This document shows, one piece after another, positions 36,492 through 46,349 of a stretch of DNA of 64,000 nt. The stretch spans positions 55,780 through 119,779 of the forward strand of contig JAFWYB010000038.1 in the NCBI GenBank assembly GCA_017517865.1, given 5' to 3'. Source of the stretch: Clostridia bacterium. GTDB taxonomy: Bacteria; Bacillota; Clostridia; Oscillospirales; Acutalibacteraceae. Position 1 is the first letter of the stretch. Every line of letters starts with the position of its first letter. The position numbers and the translations under genes are program-made. The notes beneath the pieces were generated by a model that saw only the letters and a program-made list of their open reading frames with translations, was not told the DNA's origin and searched no databases.

Positions 36492-37781
36492 TCAGCCTGC
36501 GGTTGCGGACTTTCTGTCGTTGTCGCTGAATTCCTTGCGGTACATATCGGCACCGAGCTCTCTGAACTTTTCAACGAAGTTTTCGTAGCCTCTGTCGATA
36601 TAGATAATATCCTCAATCTCGGTGGTGCCTCTTGCCATAAGACCTGCAATTATCATTGCGGCGCCTGCACGGAGGTCGTCTGCTCTTACGGGCGCGCCGG
36701 TGAGCTCCTTAACGCCTTCGAAAACAGCGATTGTACCGTCAACCTGTACCCTTGCACCCATTCTGATGAACTGGTCAATATACTTGAAGCGGTTATCCCA
36801 CACTCCCTCGGAAACAATGCTTGTTCCGTCGGCAACGGTGAGAAGAGTTGCCATCTGAGGCTGCATATCTGTGGGAAAGCCGGGGTGGGGCATAGTCTTT
36901 ACGTTGAAGCGTCTGAAATGTCCGTCGGACTGAACTCTTACCGCGTCATCGTACTCGGTAACGGTGCAGCCTGCTTCGATAAGCTTTGCACTTATTGATT
37001 CAAGGTGCTTGGGAATGACGTTTCTGATAAGAACATCGCCTGCAGTTGCGGCAGCAGCAACCATATAAGTTCCTGCCTCAATCTGGTCGGGAATAATGGA
37101 ATAGGTACAGCCGTGCATTTCTGATACACCGTGAATTTTGATAACGTCGGTGCCTGCGCCTCTCACGTCTGCACCCATTGCATTAAGAAAGTTTGCAAGG
37201 TCAACGATATGAGGCTCCTTGGCTGCGTTTTCAATTATTGTGAGACCTCTTGCCTTTACTGCGGCAAGCATAATGTTGATTGTTGCACCTACGGAAACCT
37301 TATCCATATAAATAGGACTGCCTGTAAGGTGGTCGGCGGAAGCGTTTATCATAGCGTTTTCTACCGTTGTTTTCGCACCGAGAAGCTCAAAGCCTCTTAT
37401 ATGAAGGTCGATGGGGCGTACACCGAAATTACAGCCGCCGGGAAGGGCAACCTTTGCTCTGCAATATCTGCCCAGAAGAGCACCTATGAGGTAATAGGAG
37501 GCACGTAGCTGCTTTGTCATCTCATGGGGGATAATGTATGAGTTGACGGTTTTTGTATTTATTTCGAGCGTATGCTTATTTATATATTTGACCTGTGCGC
37601 CCATTTGGTCAAGTATTCTGATCATACAGGTAACATCACTGATGTTGGGGATGTTCTCAATTCGGCAAACGTCCTGGGCCAATAGTGTGGCGGGAATAAT
37701 GGCAACGGCAGCATTTTTTGCACCGCTGATTTCAACCTCACCGCACAGCCTGTTGCCGCCGTGAATAACGAGCTTTTCCAA
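36492..37781 (-). CDS. murA: UDP-N-acetylglucosamine 1-carboxyvinyltransferase
   Basis: Transfers enolpyruvate from PEP to UDP-GlcNAc, the first committed step of peptidoglycan synthesis and the fosfomycin target. 429 residues. The catalytic Cys is in PGGCNFGVRPID, so it should be fosfomycin sensitive (Asp would confer resistance). K22-type Lys is in ISGAKNAAV. I choose the TTG at 37781 (7 nt after GAGGAG) rather than the TTG at 37787; homologues begin MEKLVIHGG. Monocistronic with its own terminator. Confidence 0.95.
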   Translation of the reverse strand: MEKLVIHGGNRLCGEVEISGAKNAAVAIIPATLLAQDVCRIENIPNISDVTCMIRILDQMGAQVKYINKHTLEINTKTVNSYIIPHEMTKQLRASYYLIGALLGRYCRAKVALPGGCNFGVRPIDLHIRGFELLGAKTTVENAMINASADHLTGSPIYMDKVSVGATINIMLAAVKARGLTIIENAAKEPHIVDLANFLNAMGADVRGAGTDVIKIHGVSEMHGCTYSIIPDQIEAGTYMVAAAATAGDVLIRNVIPKHLESISAKLIEAGCTVTEYDDAVRVQSDGHFRRFNVKTMPHPGFPTDMQPQMATLLTVADGTSIVSEGVWDNRFKYIDQFIRMGARVQVDGTIAVFEGVKELTGAPVRADDLRAGAAMIIAGLMARGTTEIEDIIYIDRGYENFVEKFRELGADMYRKEFSDNDRKSATAG

Positions 37782-37877
37782 AATCAATCTCCTCTTTCCG
37801 CTTTTTTTCCGGAAAACCTATCTGGTTATATAAACTTAGTATTAAATAAGATTTTTTTGCCATAATCTAACTAATGT

Positions 37878-37886
37878 ATTATAACA
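37878..37886 (-). promoter_or_regulatory. Possible murA promoter (extended -10)
   Basis: Minus-strand TGTTATAAT, a TGn-extended consensus -10, with only a T-rich -35 region. It lies about 95 bp before murA. The surrounding gap 37782-38118 is AT-rich and contains no gene. Confidence 0.45.
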
Positions 37887-38054
37887 TCAAAAAACAAAAA
37901 AAGGAAGCCTTTTTCTGCTTTTTGTGAAAAGTTTACTAAATATTTTCTGTTGCTGTTATTTTTTGGAATTATTATACTGAAAAAAGGCCTTTTAAGTAGT
38001 TTATGTTTATTGCTCAGCTTAATGAATTAAAAATTATGACATATAAAAATGCTA

Positions 38055-38083
38055 TTGATAAATCTGTTTCATTTTGATAGAAT
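38055..38083 (+). promoter_or_regulatory. Promoter of the LUD gene and probably ktrBA
   Basis: TTGATA (38055-38060), 17-bp spacer, TAGAAT (38078-38083). It is followed by AAAGGTAGGA and ATG 38119. Confidence 0.65.
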
Positions 38084-38118
38084 AATAAATATACCAACAC
38101 TGAAAGGTAGGAATAAAA

Positions 38119-38751
38119 ATGGATTTTCTTGCTCAGGCAAAAGAAAAACAGGCAAAATCAATTATTGAAAAAATAGAAAAAAGAAATATGCGCGGCTATT
38201 ACTGCGCCACAAAAGAGGAGTGCGCCTCTCTTGTGCTTTCAATGATAAAGGAGAACTCGAGCGTTACCTGGGGCGGAAGCATGAGCCTCAAGGAATGCGG
38301 CATACCCGAAAAGCTTGCGCAGAGAGGTGACTGCTGCGTTATCGACAGAGCAGAGTACGGCGACAGAATGCAGGAATACTACATAAAGGCGTTCACTGCA
38401 GATTATTATCTTATGGGTACCAATGCCATTACCCTTGACGGTGAGCTTATGAATATCGACGGTAACGGCAACAGAGTGGCTTCTCTCATCTTCGGCCCCG
38501 AAAAGGTTATAGTTCTTGCAGGTATGAATAAGGTTGTTTCAGATATTAACGAGGCATATATGAGAATAAGAAATATGGCTTCTCCTCCCAATACAATCAA
38601 ACTTGAGAAAAACACGCCCTGCGCCGCAACGGGTAAGTGCGGTGACTGTATGAGCCCCGACTGCATCTGCAATCAGATAGTCGTTACTCGCAGAAGCAGG
38701 GAAAAGGAGAGAATTCACATTATTCTCGTCGGAGAAAGCTTAGGCTTCTGA
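38119..38751 (+). CDS. LUD-domain protein (LutC/YkgG-like)
   Basis: 210 residues forming one LUD domain. The central TADYYLMGTNAITLDGELMN is the family signature. The C-terminus carries a Cys cluster (CAATGKCGDCMSPDCICNQI) seen in stand-alone LUD proteins of Clostridia. LUD proteins take part in lactate oxidation in some bacteria, but the single-domain clostridial type has no proven role. It lies 19 nt before ktrB, although a link to potassium uptake is not obvious. Confidence 0.8.
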   Translation: MDFLAQAKEKQAKSIIEKIEKRNMRGYYCATKEECASLVLSMIKENSSVTWGGSMSLKECGIPEKLAQRGDCCVIDRAEYGDRMQEYYIKAFTADYYLMGTNAITLDGELMNIDGNGNRVASLIFGPEKVIVLAGMNKVVSDINEAYMRIRNMASPPNTIKLEKNTPCAATGKCGDCMSPDCICNQIVVTRRSREKERIHIILVGESLGF

Positions 38752-38770
38752 GCTGAGGAGAGCTTTAGAG

Positions 38771-40135
38771 ATGAAGAAAAAAACAAGAATATCATTATCC
38801 ACCACTCAGGTGATAATGCTGAGCTTCCTTCTGGTTATACTTGCGGGAGGACTGCTTCTGAGTCTTCCGGTAAGCACTCAGAGCGGAGAGGCCGTGAGCT
38901 TTACCGATGCACTTTTTACGGCTACCACGGCTACTTGCGTTACGGGTCTTGTTACGCTGCCTACGGTTTCAACCTGGAGCATATTCGGTCAGGCAGTCAT
39001 ACTGCTTCTTATACAGATCGGCGGTCTCGGCCTTATAACAGTGATTTCAGGCTTTATGATAAGTATGCATAAGCGTTTCGGCATATCCGGAAAAATGCTT
39101 GTTCAGGATTCCTTCAACCTTAACACTCTTTCGGGATTATCCGATTTCGTAAGGCGCGCTATAAAGGGTACTCTTATTGTTGAGTGCGTGGGTGCTCTTG
39201 CTTATATGACGGTTTTTGTTCCCGAGTTCGGTGCAAGAGGTATATGGATTTCGGTTTTCAATTCGGTTTCCGCTTTTTGTAATGCGGGTATTGATATTAT
39301 TGCCGAGGACAGCCTGTGCGGCTATGTAACAAATCCGGTTATAAATCTTGTAACCTGCCTTCTGATAATTCTCGGCGGTCTGGGCTACGTTGTCTGGTGG
39401 GACGTTATACGCGTATCGTCAGCCGTGAAGAAAAAGGGAATAAAAGCACTCAGAGAGCTTACTCTTCACAGCAAAATAGCTTTAAGCTTTACCGCCTTGC
39501 TTATAGGTGCCGGTGCTGTCGGAATTTTCATTTTTGAATATTCAAACCCTCTGACGGTGAAGGACTGCAGTATTTATGAAAAAATACAGTTTGCGTTTTT
39601 TCAGTCGGTAACAACAAGAACTGCGGGCTTTGCTACGGTGCCGCAGGAAAATCTTACCAACGCCTCTGCCGTTTTATCTTTGTTGCTTATGTTTATAGGC
39701 GGTTCACCCGTGGGTACTGCGGGCGGCGTGAAAACCGTAACCGTTGCCGTGCTTATTGCTGCGGCTGCTTCGGCAATAAAGGGCAGAGAGCAGGTTAATA
39801 TTTTTTCAAGAAGCATAAATCCCGCAAGCGTAAGAAAAGCTATGGGCGTAACGGCTATGTCTTTTGCTATTCTCTTTGCTTCAACGGTGCTTTTGTCGGC
39901 TGTAACGCCCGATGCGCACTTTGCAGACGTTATATATGAAACGGTGAGTGCAACGGCTACCGTGGGACTTACCAGAGGCTTTACCTCCTCGCTTGATTTG
40001 TGGGGCAAGCTGATTATAATTGTTACGATGTATCTGGGAAGGGTAGGACCCATTTCTCTTGCTCTCGCCTTCAGGTTCAGAAAGATTAACCGTAATGCAG
40101 TTAAAAATCCGACGGAAGAAATAAGCGTCGGATAA
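38771..40135 (+). CDS. ktrB: Potassium uptake channel subunit, KtrB/TrkH family
   Basis: 454 residues. The membrane subunit of a Ktr-type potassium system with four M1-P-M2 repeats; selectivity-filter regions can be seen as TATTATCVTGL, SAFCNAGID, TTRTAGF and SATATVGLTRGF. It is shorter than Gram-negative TrkH and lacks the two extra N-terminal helices, as expected for KtrB. ATG 38771 follows GAGGAG. The regulatory subunit gene follows 25 nt downstream. Confidence 0.9.
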   Translation: MKKKTRISLSTTQVIMLSFLLVILAGGLLLSLPVSTQSGEAVSFTDALFTATTATCVTGLVTLPTVSTWSIFGQAVILLLIQIGGLGLITVISGFMISMHKRFGISGKMLVQDSFNLNTLSGLSDFVRRAIKGTLIVECVGALAYMTVFVPEFGARGIWISVFNSVSAFCNAGIDIIAEDSLCGYVTNPVINLVTCLLIILGGLGYVVWWDVIRVSSAVKKKGIKALRELTLHSKIALSFTALLIGAGAVGIFIFEYSNPLTVKDCSIYEKIQFAFFQSVTTRTAGFATVPQENLTNASAVLSLLLMFIGGSPVGTAGGVKTVTVAVLIAAAASAIKGREQVNIFSRSINPASVRKAMGVTAMSFAILFASTVLLSAVTPDAHFADVIYETVSATATVGLTRGFTSSLDLWGKLIIIVTMYLGRVGPISLALAFRFRKINRNAVKNPTEEISVG

Positions 40136-40160
40136 CTGTAACAGAAAGGATGATATTGCT

Positions 40161-40811
40161 TTGGGTATAAATAAAAGCTACGGAGTTTTCGGACTCGGCA
40201 GATACGGAAGGGCTGTTGCGGCAGAGCTTGTAAACAGCGGTGCTGAGGTTATGGCTGTTGATGTTGATATGGAAACGGTCAATGCCGCAATTCAGGAAAT
40301 TCCCTTCTGCAAATGCGCCGATGTTACTGACCCCGAGGTTATAAAGCAGCTCGGCACCGAGGAGCTGGACGTTGTTATTATTGCGATGGCAAGTAATTTT
40401 GAGGCCAGCGTAATGGCTACAATGCTCTGTAAACAGGTAGGTGTTGAAACGGTAATTGCGAAATGTGCCAATGAAATGCACCGGGAAATTCTCTGCAGAG
40501 TGGGTGCAGACCGTGTGGTTTCACCCGAAACGGAATCGGGTACGAGACTTGCAAAAAACCTCGTAAGCTCAGGCTTTGTCGATATTATGGAGCTCAGCAG
40601 AGACGTTTCTCTCGTTGAGCTTGACATTAAGCCCGAATGGGAGGGAAGAAGCCTTATTGAGCTTAATCTGAGAAAGAAATATGCGATAAACGTTGTTGCG
40701 GTAAAAAGCGCAGGCGCAATTACCTGTAACGTAGACCCGGAAAAGCCTCTCGTAAGCGGAACGAGGCTTGTTATCATCGGCGACAACGATAATATTGCAA
40801 AAATCAGATAA
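40161..40811 (+). CDS. ktrA: Potassium uptake regulatory subunit KtrA
   Basis: 216 residues: an N-terminal RCK Rossmann domain (YGVFGLGRYGRAVAAEL with GxGxxG, then an acidic D in AVDVD) that binds ATP/ADP or NAD(H), and a C-terminal TrkA_C domain (VSLVELDIKPEWEGRSLIEL). It forms the cytoplasmic gating ring on KtrB. The start is TTG 40161 behind AAAGGATG. Confidence 0.9.
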   Translation: MGINKSYGVFGLGRYGRAVAAELVNSGAEVMAVDVDMETVNAAIQEIPFCKCADVTDPEVIKQLGTEELDVVIIAMASNFEASVMATMLCKQVGVETVIAKCANEMHREILCRVGADRVVSPETESGTRLAKNLVSSGFVDIMELSRDVSLVELDIKPEWEGRSLIELNLRKKYAINVVAVKSAGAITCNVDPEKPLVSGTRLVIIGDNDNIAKIR

Positions 40812-40832
40812 ATCTGAAAGAGCAAAAAACGA

Positions 40833-40868
40833 AGGGCATTAGTTTGATACTTAATGCCCTGTTTTTTA
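40833..40868. terminator. Bidirectional terminator between the two potassium systems
   Basis: A 9-bp stem, AGGGCATTA with TAATGCCCT, followed by GTTTTTTATTTTTTT, which overlaps the end of trkH. Confidence 0.75.
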
Positions 40869-42308
40869 TTTTTTTGTCCACGTTGAGGGGGAAAGTGCTA
40901 TGAATAAGGGATAAATCTCAAGTCTGCCCAGAAGCATCGCAAGAGAGAGAAGAAGCTTGGCAAAGGGAGAATATTCCGCGAAGCTTAACGTAGGCCCTAC
41001 CGCACCGAAGCCGGGACCGATGTTGTTGAAGCAAGCTGCCACTGCGGAAATGTTTGTTTCAAGGTCAAAGCTTTCAAAGCACAGAAGAACGAGCACTGCG
41101 AAAAAAAGAAACACGTAAATTGAAAGATAGGAGCTTACGGAGCTGACCGTTGATTCGCTCAGAGCCTTGCCTTCAAACTTAAGGGCACTGACGCTTCTCG
41201 GATGAAGGAGCTTTTTAAGCTCTCTTTTTACCGTTTTTGCAAGTATGATTATTCTTGCAATTTTGAAGCCGCCGCCGGTTGAGCCTGCACAGGCACCCAC
41301 AAACATAAGGGTAAGCAGAATCATCTTTGAGAAGACCGGCCACCGGTCAAAGTCCGTTGTAGCATAGCCGGTTGTTGTTATAATGGATACCACCTGGAAG
41401 GCGGATGCTCTGAAGGCGGTTGAAAAGCTTTCGTAGGAGGCGGCGATGTTTGCGGTTATTGCTGCCGTTGAAGAGGCAACTATGCCGAAATATACCCATA
41501 GCTCACTGCTTTTGAAAACGGACTTGAAGCGTCTTATTAAAAGCAGATAATACAGGTTGAAGTTTATGCCGAAAAGAAGCATAAACACTGTTATTACCCA
41601 CTGAAGGTATGGTGAATAGCCTGCTATTGAGTCTGATTTGACACCGAAGCCGCCGGTGCCTGCTGTGCCGAAGGCATGAACAACCGCTTCAAAAACAGGC
41701 ATTCTGCCTATTATAAGCAGAATAATCTCTATTACGGTCATAACCACATAAATTATATAGAGAATTCGTGCAGTGTGACGTATTCTCGGTACCAGCTTGC
41801 CTACTATGGGACCCGGCACCTCTGCACGGAGAAGATGCATATTTCTGTCTGAAAGAGAGGGAATGACCGCCATAATGAACACAAGCACACCCATACCGCC
41901 TATCCAGTGGGTGAAGCTTCGCCAGAAAAGAAGCCCTTTGCTCATAGCCTCTATATCGGTGAGTATAGATGAACCGGTTGTTGTAAAGCCGCTGACCGTT
42001 TCAAAAAAGGCATCAATATATGAGGGGATTTCTCCGCTTATGTAAAAGGGCAGAGCACCGAAGGCTGAAAGAGCAATCCAGGCAAGGGCAACGGTAATAA
42101 AGCCTTCACGGGCATAGATAACCTTGTTGCCGGGGCGCGAAACAAGTGTAAGTGCAAAGCCTGCCGCAAGGCAGATTGCTGCGGAAATAAGTATAGCCTT
42201 TAGTGAATTTTCTTTGTAAATAAGGGCACAGGCTGCCGGCAGAAGCAAAAGAGCCGCTTCAATTTTAACAGCGGTACCCACGGTATATAACACCATTCGT
42301 CTGTTCAT
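40866..42308 (-). CDS. trkH: Trk potassium uptake membrane protein TrkH
   Basis: 480 residues. The full TrkH layout has two extra N-terminal helices before the four pore repeats. Pore regions seen: SGFTTTGSSILTDIE, GTAGTGGFGVKSD, TTTGYATTDF, NNIGPGFGAVGPT. The long frame would start at 42338 inside trkA; I use ATG 42308 behind AAGAGGTATC, which begins 10 nt after the trkA stop. It pairs with the adjacent TrkA and forms a second potassium uptake system, convergent with ktrBA. Confidence 0.9.
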   Translation of the reverse strand: MNRRMVLYTVGTAVKIEAALLLLPAACALIYKENSLKAILISAAICLAAGFALTLVSRPGNKVIYAREGFITVALAWIALSAFGALPFYISGEIPSYIDAFFETVSGFTTTGSSILTDIEAMSKGLLFWRSFTHWIGGMGVLVFIMAVIPSLSDRNMHLLRAEVPGPIVGKLVPRIRHTARILYIIYVVMTVIEIILLIIGRMPVFEAVVHAFGTAGTGGFGVKSDSIAGYSPYLQWVITVFMLLFGINFNLYYLLLIRRFKSVFKSSELWVYFGIVASSTAAITANIAASYESFSTAFRASAFQVVSIITTTGYATTDFDRWPVFSKMILLTLMFVGACAGSTGGGFKIARIIILAKTVKRELKKLLHPRSVSALKFEGKALSESTVSSVSSYLSIYVFLFFAVLVLLCFESFDLETNISAVAACFNNIGPGFGAVGPTLSFAEYSPFAKLLLSLAMLLGRLEIYPLFIALSPSTWTKK

Positions 42309-42318
42309 AAGATACCTC

Positions 42319-43680
42319 TTATCTGAGAATGTCGTCAAGGTCGCTCAGACGCTTGCCTGAGGCGAGAACAATAACCTTGTCACCTGCTTCGATGATATCG
42401 TTGCCCGTGACTATAGATGCCTTATTGCCCGGCTTTATAATGCCTGCAATAAGAATACCACGGGAAATTTTCAGGTCCTTGATCGGTGTGCCGACGACCT
42501 CTGAGTCTGCGTTAACCCTGAACTCGAGGGCCTCGGCCTTGCCGTCCATAAATTTGTAAAGGGTTTCAATGTTGCTGCCCATAGAGTTTTCAACTGCACG
42601 TGCATAGCGGGTAAGAATATCGGCAGTGACGCTTTTTGTTGAAATAACGCCGCCGAGACCGAGCTTTTCAGCCATTTTGGTAAGCTCGTTGTTATTTATT
42701 TTTGCAACAACCCTGGGTACGTTGAACTCTTCTGCAAAAAGAGAGGTGAGAATATTTTCCTCGTCTATGCCGGTCAGAGCTACGAAGGCGTCAATTGAGT
42801 TAAGACCCTCTTCCATAAGGGTGTCGTGATGAGAACCGTCACCGTGTATGATCGTTGTGTGGGGCAGACTTTCACTCAGCTTTTCACAGACGGCTCTGTC
42901 CTTTTCAACAATTTTAACGTTTGTTCCCGTTGTGGCGAGAATTTTTGAAAGATAGAAGGCGGTTTTGCTGCCGCCGATAATCATAACGTCCTTTACGGCT
43001 TTTTTAAGCATATTAAGGCTCTTAAGAAGCTTCTGCATATCTGCGGGTGAAGCAAATATGCAGATAAGGTCGCCTGCCTGAAGCTCAAAATTACCGTCGG
43101 GTATATATAAATTATCGCCTCTGAGCACGGCGCCGATAAGGAACTCCTCTTTTTCCTTACCGCGTATGCGGCTGAGCTTTTTGCCCACAAGGTCAGAGTC
43201 ACTCTTGAGGCGCACCTCTATCATCTCAAGATTACGCTTTGAGAAATATTCCACCTTGAAGGCCGAGGGGATTTTTATCAGGTTGTGAAGGTCCTGGGCA
43301 AGAAGAAGCTCGGGGTTCAGCGCCATTGAAAGCTCAAGGGTCTGACTCATAAACGAAAGTGAGCGGTCGTTATATTCCGGGTCGCGTATTCTTGCGACGG
43401 TGTGCTTTGCGCCCATACTTCTGGCAATGTAGCAGGAAAGCATATTCACTTCATCTGTTCCCGTTGCCGCAACAAAAATGTCGCAGGAGCCTATCATTGC
43501 CTCTTCAAGAGTTTCACAGTCAGCGCAGTTGCCGCATACACCCATAATGTCATAGATGTTTGTAAGCTCGTCAATTACACCGAGACTTTTATCCATAGCG
43601 GTTACGTTGTGGCCTTCGCTTACCAGAGCGGAAATAACTGCCGTACCGATTTTTCCGCAGCCTGCAATTATGATATTCAT
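42319..43680 (-). CDS. trkA: Trk system regulatory subunit TrkA, double RCK
   Basis: 453 residues in two tandem RCK-TrkA_C halves. The Rossmann motifs are MNIIIAGCGKIGTAVI (residues 1-16) and DVMIIGGSKTAFYLSKIL near 230. Each half ends in a TrkA_C domain. This is the length of Gram-negative type TrkA, in contrast to the single-domain KtrA nearby. RBS AAAGGTAAC before ATG 43680. It lies 5 nt after the AI-2E-family gene in the direction of no overlap, and upstream of trkH in one unit. Confidence 0.92.
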   Translation of the reverse strand: MNIIIAGCGKIGTAVISALVSEGHNVTAMDKSLGVIDELTNIYDIMGVCGNCADCETLEEAMIGSCDIFVAATGTDEVNMLSCYIARSMGAKHTVARIRDPEYNDRSLSFMSQTLELSMALNPELLLAQDLHNLIKIPSAFKVEYFSKRNLEMIEVRLKSDSDLVGKKLSRIRGKEKEEFLIGAVLRGDNLYIPDGNFELQAGDLICIFASPADMQKLLKSLNMLKKAVKDVMIIGGSKTAFYLSKILATTGTNVKIVEKDRAVCEKLSESLPHTTIIHGDGSHHDTLMEEGLNSIDAFVALTGIDEENILTSLFAEEFNVPRVVAKINNNELTKMAEKLGLGGVISTKSVTADILTRYARAVENSMGSNIETLYKFMDGKAEALEFRVNADSEVVGTPIKDLKISRGILIAGIIKPGNKASIVTGNDIIEAGDKVIVLASGKRLSDLDDILR

Positions 43681-43685
43681 AGCTG

Positions 43686-44909
43686 TTACCTTTTCTTTCC
43701 TTTTTCTTCTTTTTCAGCTTTTTCCTTTTCCTCTTTTTCTCTTGCCGCAAGCACGGGAGATTTCCACAGGTGTATAATGCCTTCGTCGGTGAGGATTTTG
43801 AGAATGATAATAATAAGAGGAGCTATAAAAATACCCCAGAAGCCGATGAGCTTCAGACCGAGATACATAGCTGAGATTGTAATGACAGGTGAAAGGCCCA
43901 GCTGACCTGCAACGAGCTTGGGCTCAATGATCTGCCTTATAACGGTAATAACCGCATAGAGAATTAAAAGGCCAATCGCCATGCCGTAATCGCCCGAAAT
44001 AAATTCAAATACGGTCCAGGGCAGAAGAATCGTACCCGTGCCGAGCATGGGAGCGATGTCAACAATGGCTATAATAACTGCGAGAATTGCAATATAGCTG
44101 TTTTCGAAGAGGCCTGCAAGTCTGAGAATTGAAAGGCCGGTGAAAACCTCAATGAACGTAATTATCATAATAAGCAGATATGCTTTTCCCATTTTACCCA
44201 GAGAGCGGGAAACCACTCTTTTTGCCCTTGAAAGATCCTTGCGCTTTTCAGGGGGGAACTGAAGCTTGATGAAGCTGACCATATAATCATATTCCGCTGT
44301 CATAAAGCAGGCGGCTACGATTGAAATAACAATGGAGATGATGGCAGAGGGAATCTGAGAAACCGTTGAAATTACTCCTGAAAGAGGTGTAGTTATCCAG
44401 GAAACACTGAAATTATTGCCAAGTCCGTCAGCAATGGAGTCGGTAAGGGTTGTGTCAGTACCCTCAACGGCGGATCTGAGCTGGGTGAAAAGTGTGTTGA
44501 GTCCGTCGGTTGCTGCCTTTGAGATGAAATCGGGCAGTCTTCCCACAAAGGAAAGAAGAAAGTCCTCAACAGTGTTTATAAGCTCGTCGGCGTTGCTGAA
44601 AAGAGTGAAGAGATAGGTGCCGAAATCTCTGAGCTCCTCAAATACTCTGATACCGATAAGTACAAATATTGCCGCGAAGATGCCTAAAAAGAGAAGCACG
44701 CACAGCACTGAGGCAAAACCCTTTTTGATAAAGGTTTTTCTTACGATGAAATTACGCGGACGCTGCAGAATTACTGCAAGACAAAAGGCAAAGAATAAGG
44801 GAAAGGCTATTCCCATGGTGTATTTATAAATCTGCACAGCCAAAAAAACTATAACAAGGTAATATGCGGTATTGATTAAAAATTTCCGTCTTTTTTCCAC
44901 GTCGGTCAT
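43686..44909 (-). CDS. AI-2E family transporter (YdiK/PerM type)
   Basis: 407 residues with about eight helices. The long amphipathic central region and the GAIIA-like end (LGLSPVITISAMYLGLKLIG, then a P-containing final helix) are typical of the family, whose members export autoinducer-2 or act as sodium/proton antiporters. The C-terminal ~30 residues are a charged Lys/Glu tail. RBS AAAGGGGTG before ATG 44909. It lies 5 nt before trkA on the same strand, so it is probably the first gene of that operon. Confidence 0.85.
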   Translation of the reverse strand: MTDVEKRRKFLINTAYYLVIVFLAVQIYKYTMGIAFPLFFAFCLAVILQRPRNFIVRKTFIKKGFASVLCVLLFLGIFAAIFVLIGIRVFEELRDFGTYLFTLFSNADELINTVEDFLLSFVGRLPDFISKAATDGLNTLFTQLRSAVEGTDTTLTDSIADGLGNNFSVSWITTPLSGVISTVSQIPSAIISIVISIVAACFMTAEYDYMVSFIKLQFPPEKRKDLSRAKRVVSRSLGKMGKAYLLIMIITFIEVFTGLSILRLAGLFENSYIAILAVIIAIVDIAPMLGTGTILLPWTVFEFISGDYGMAIGLLILYAVITVIRQIIEPKLVAGQLGLSPVITISAMYLGLKLIGFWGIFIAPLIIIILKILTDEGIIHLWKSPVLAAREKEEKEKAEKEEKGKKR

Positions 44910-45098
44910 ATATTAACACCCCTTTAGAAACTTCAATTTGTGTTATATTTAATATTATATTAACCTATAAACGTTATAAAATCAATGTATTTCACAAAAT
45001 AAAAAAAATTTAAGACAAATACTTTTCATAAAGAGTAAAATGTGATATTATATCCTATAACTTGTTTTTTCTTTAATAAAAACGGGAGGTAGTGAAAG

Positions 45099-46319
45099 AT
45101 GAACGTAGCAATTTTAGGCTTCGGCGTTGTAGGCTCAGGCGTTGCCGAGGTTATAACCAAAAATTCCGATTCCATTCAGAAAAACAGTGACGTTTCTTTA
45201 TCACTCAAAAAAATTCTTGATATAAGAGATTTTGAAAACAATCCCTTTGAGGCTCTTATGACAAAGAATTTCGAGGATATTGTAAACGACGATTCAATAC
45301 AGATAGTTGTTGAAACAATGGGCGGCGTGAATCCTGCCTTTGATTTTGCCATGCGTTGCCTCAACAAGGGCAAGCACGTTGTTTCTTCAAATAAAGAGCT
45401 TGTTGCAACCAAGGGCTATGAGCTTCTTGAGGCGGCAAGAAAAAATAACGTTAACTTCCTTTTTGAAGCCTCTGTCGGCGGAGGTATTCCCATCATCAGA
45501 CCTATAAGCCGCTGTCTTGCAGGTAACAGAATAAGTGAAATTGCAGGTATTCTTAACGGAACATCAAACTTCATTCTGACTAAAATGATAATGGAGGGTA
45601 TGAGCTTTGCTGACGCCCTCAGCCTTGCGCAGAAGCTGGGCTATGCCGAAAAGGACCCCACGGCTGACGTTGAAGGTCTTGACGCGATGAGAAAAGTCTG
45701 CATACTCGCTTCTCTTGCCTTCGGCAGTCACGTTTACCCCGAGGGAGTTTACTGTGAGGGTATTTCAAAAATCACCCTCAGCGATGTTGCTTATGCAGAA
45801 AGCGCAGACTGTGTTATAAAGCTTCTTGCAAGAACAAAGAAGCTCGGTGACGGTAAAATCCTCGTTATGGTTACCCCTTGTCTTATTTCAAAGGAAAGTA
45901 TGCTTGCAGGTGTAAATGACGTATTCAACGCCTGTCTCGTAAGAGGCGATGCTACCGGTGACGTGCTTATGTACGGTAAGGGTGCAGGCAAGCTTGCAAC
46001 GGCCTCTGCCGTTGTAGGTGACGTTATAGACTGTGCCGCAAACGACGAAAAGCGCAAGTTCTTCGGCTGGGAGGCTGCTAAGGAAAACTGCCTTGCTTCT
46101 CATCTTGAAGCAGAGACTGCACTTTATGTCAGAGCCGAAAAGGCAGACAGAGAGATTATAGAAAAAGCCTTCGGTGAGGTTAAGTTCCTCACATACGAGG
46201 GCTGCGACGAAGATGAAACTGCTTTCATTACCGGCACTGCCAAGGAAGCAGAGCTTATGGGTAAGCTTGAGAAGGCGGGCATCAAGGTGCTCAGCCTTAT
46301 CAGAGTTGCCGACTATTGA
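45099..46319 (+). CDS. hom: Homoserine dehydrogenase
   Basis: Reduces aspartate semialdehyde to homoserine for threonine and methionine. 406 residues: NAD(P) domain (MNVAILGFGVVGSGVAEV), catalytic core with SVGGGIPIIRPI and AEKDPTADVEGLD, and a C-terminal ACT domain for feedback by threonine. RBS GGGAGGTAG. It is followed 30 nt later by lysC, so the two form an aspartate-family operon. No lysine or T-box leader is visible upstream. Confidence 0.95.
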   Translation: MNVAILGFGVVGSGVAEVITKNSDSIQKNSDVSLSLKKILDIRDFENNPFEALMTKNFEDIVNDDSIQIVVETMGGVNPAFDFAMRCLNKGKHVVSSNKELVATKGYELLEAARKNNVNFLFEASVGGGIPIIRPISRCLAGNRISEIAGILNGTSNFILTKMIMEGMSFADALSLAQKLGYAEKDPTADVEGLDAMRKVCILASLAFGSHVYPEGVYCEGISKITLSDVAYAESADCVIKLLARTKKLGDGKILVMVTPCLISKESMLAGVNDVFNACLVRGDATGDVLMYGKGAGKLATASAVVGDVIDCAANDEKRKFFGWEAAKENCLASHLEAETALYVRAEKADREIIEKAFGEVKFLTYEGCDEDETAFITGTAKEAELMGKLEKAGIKVLSLIRVADY

Positions 46320-46349
46320 TAAAGTTTGTATCAGGAGGACAGATATAAT

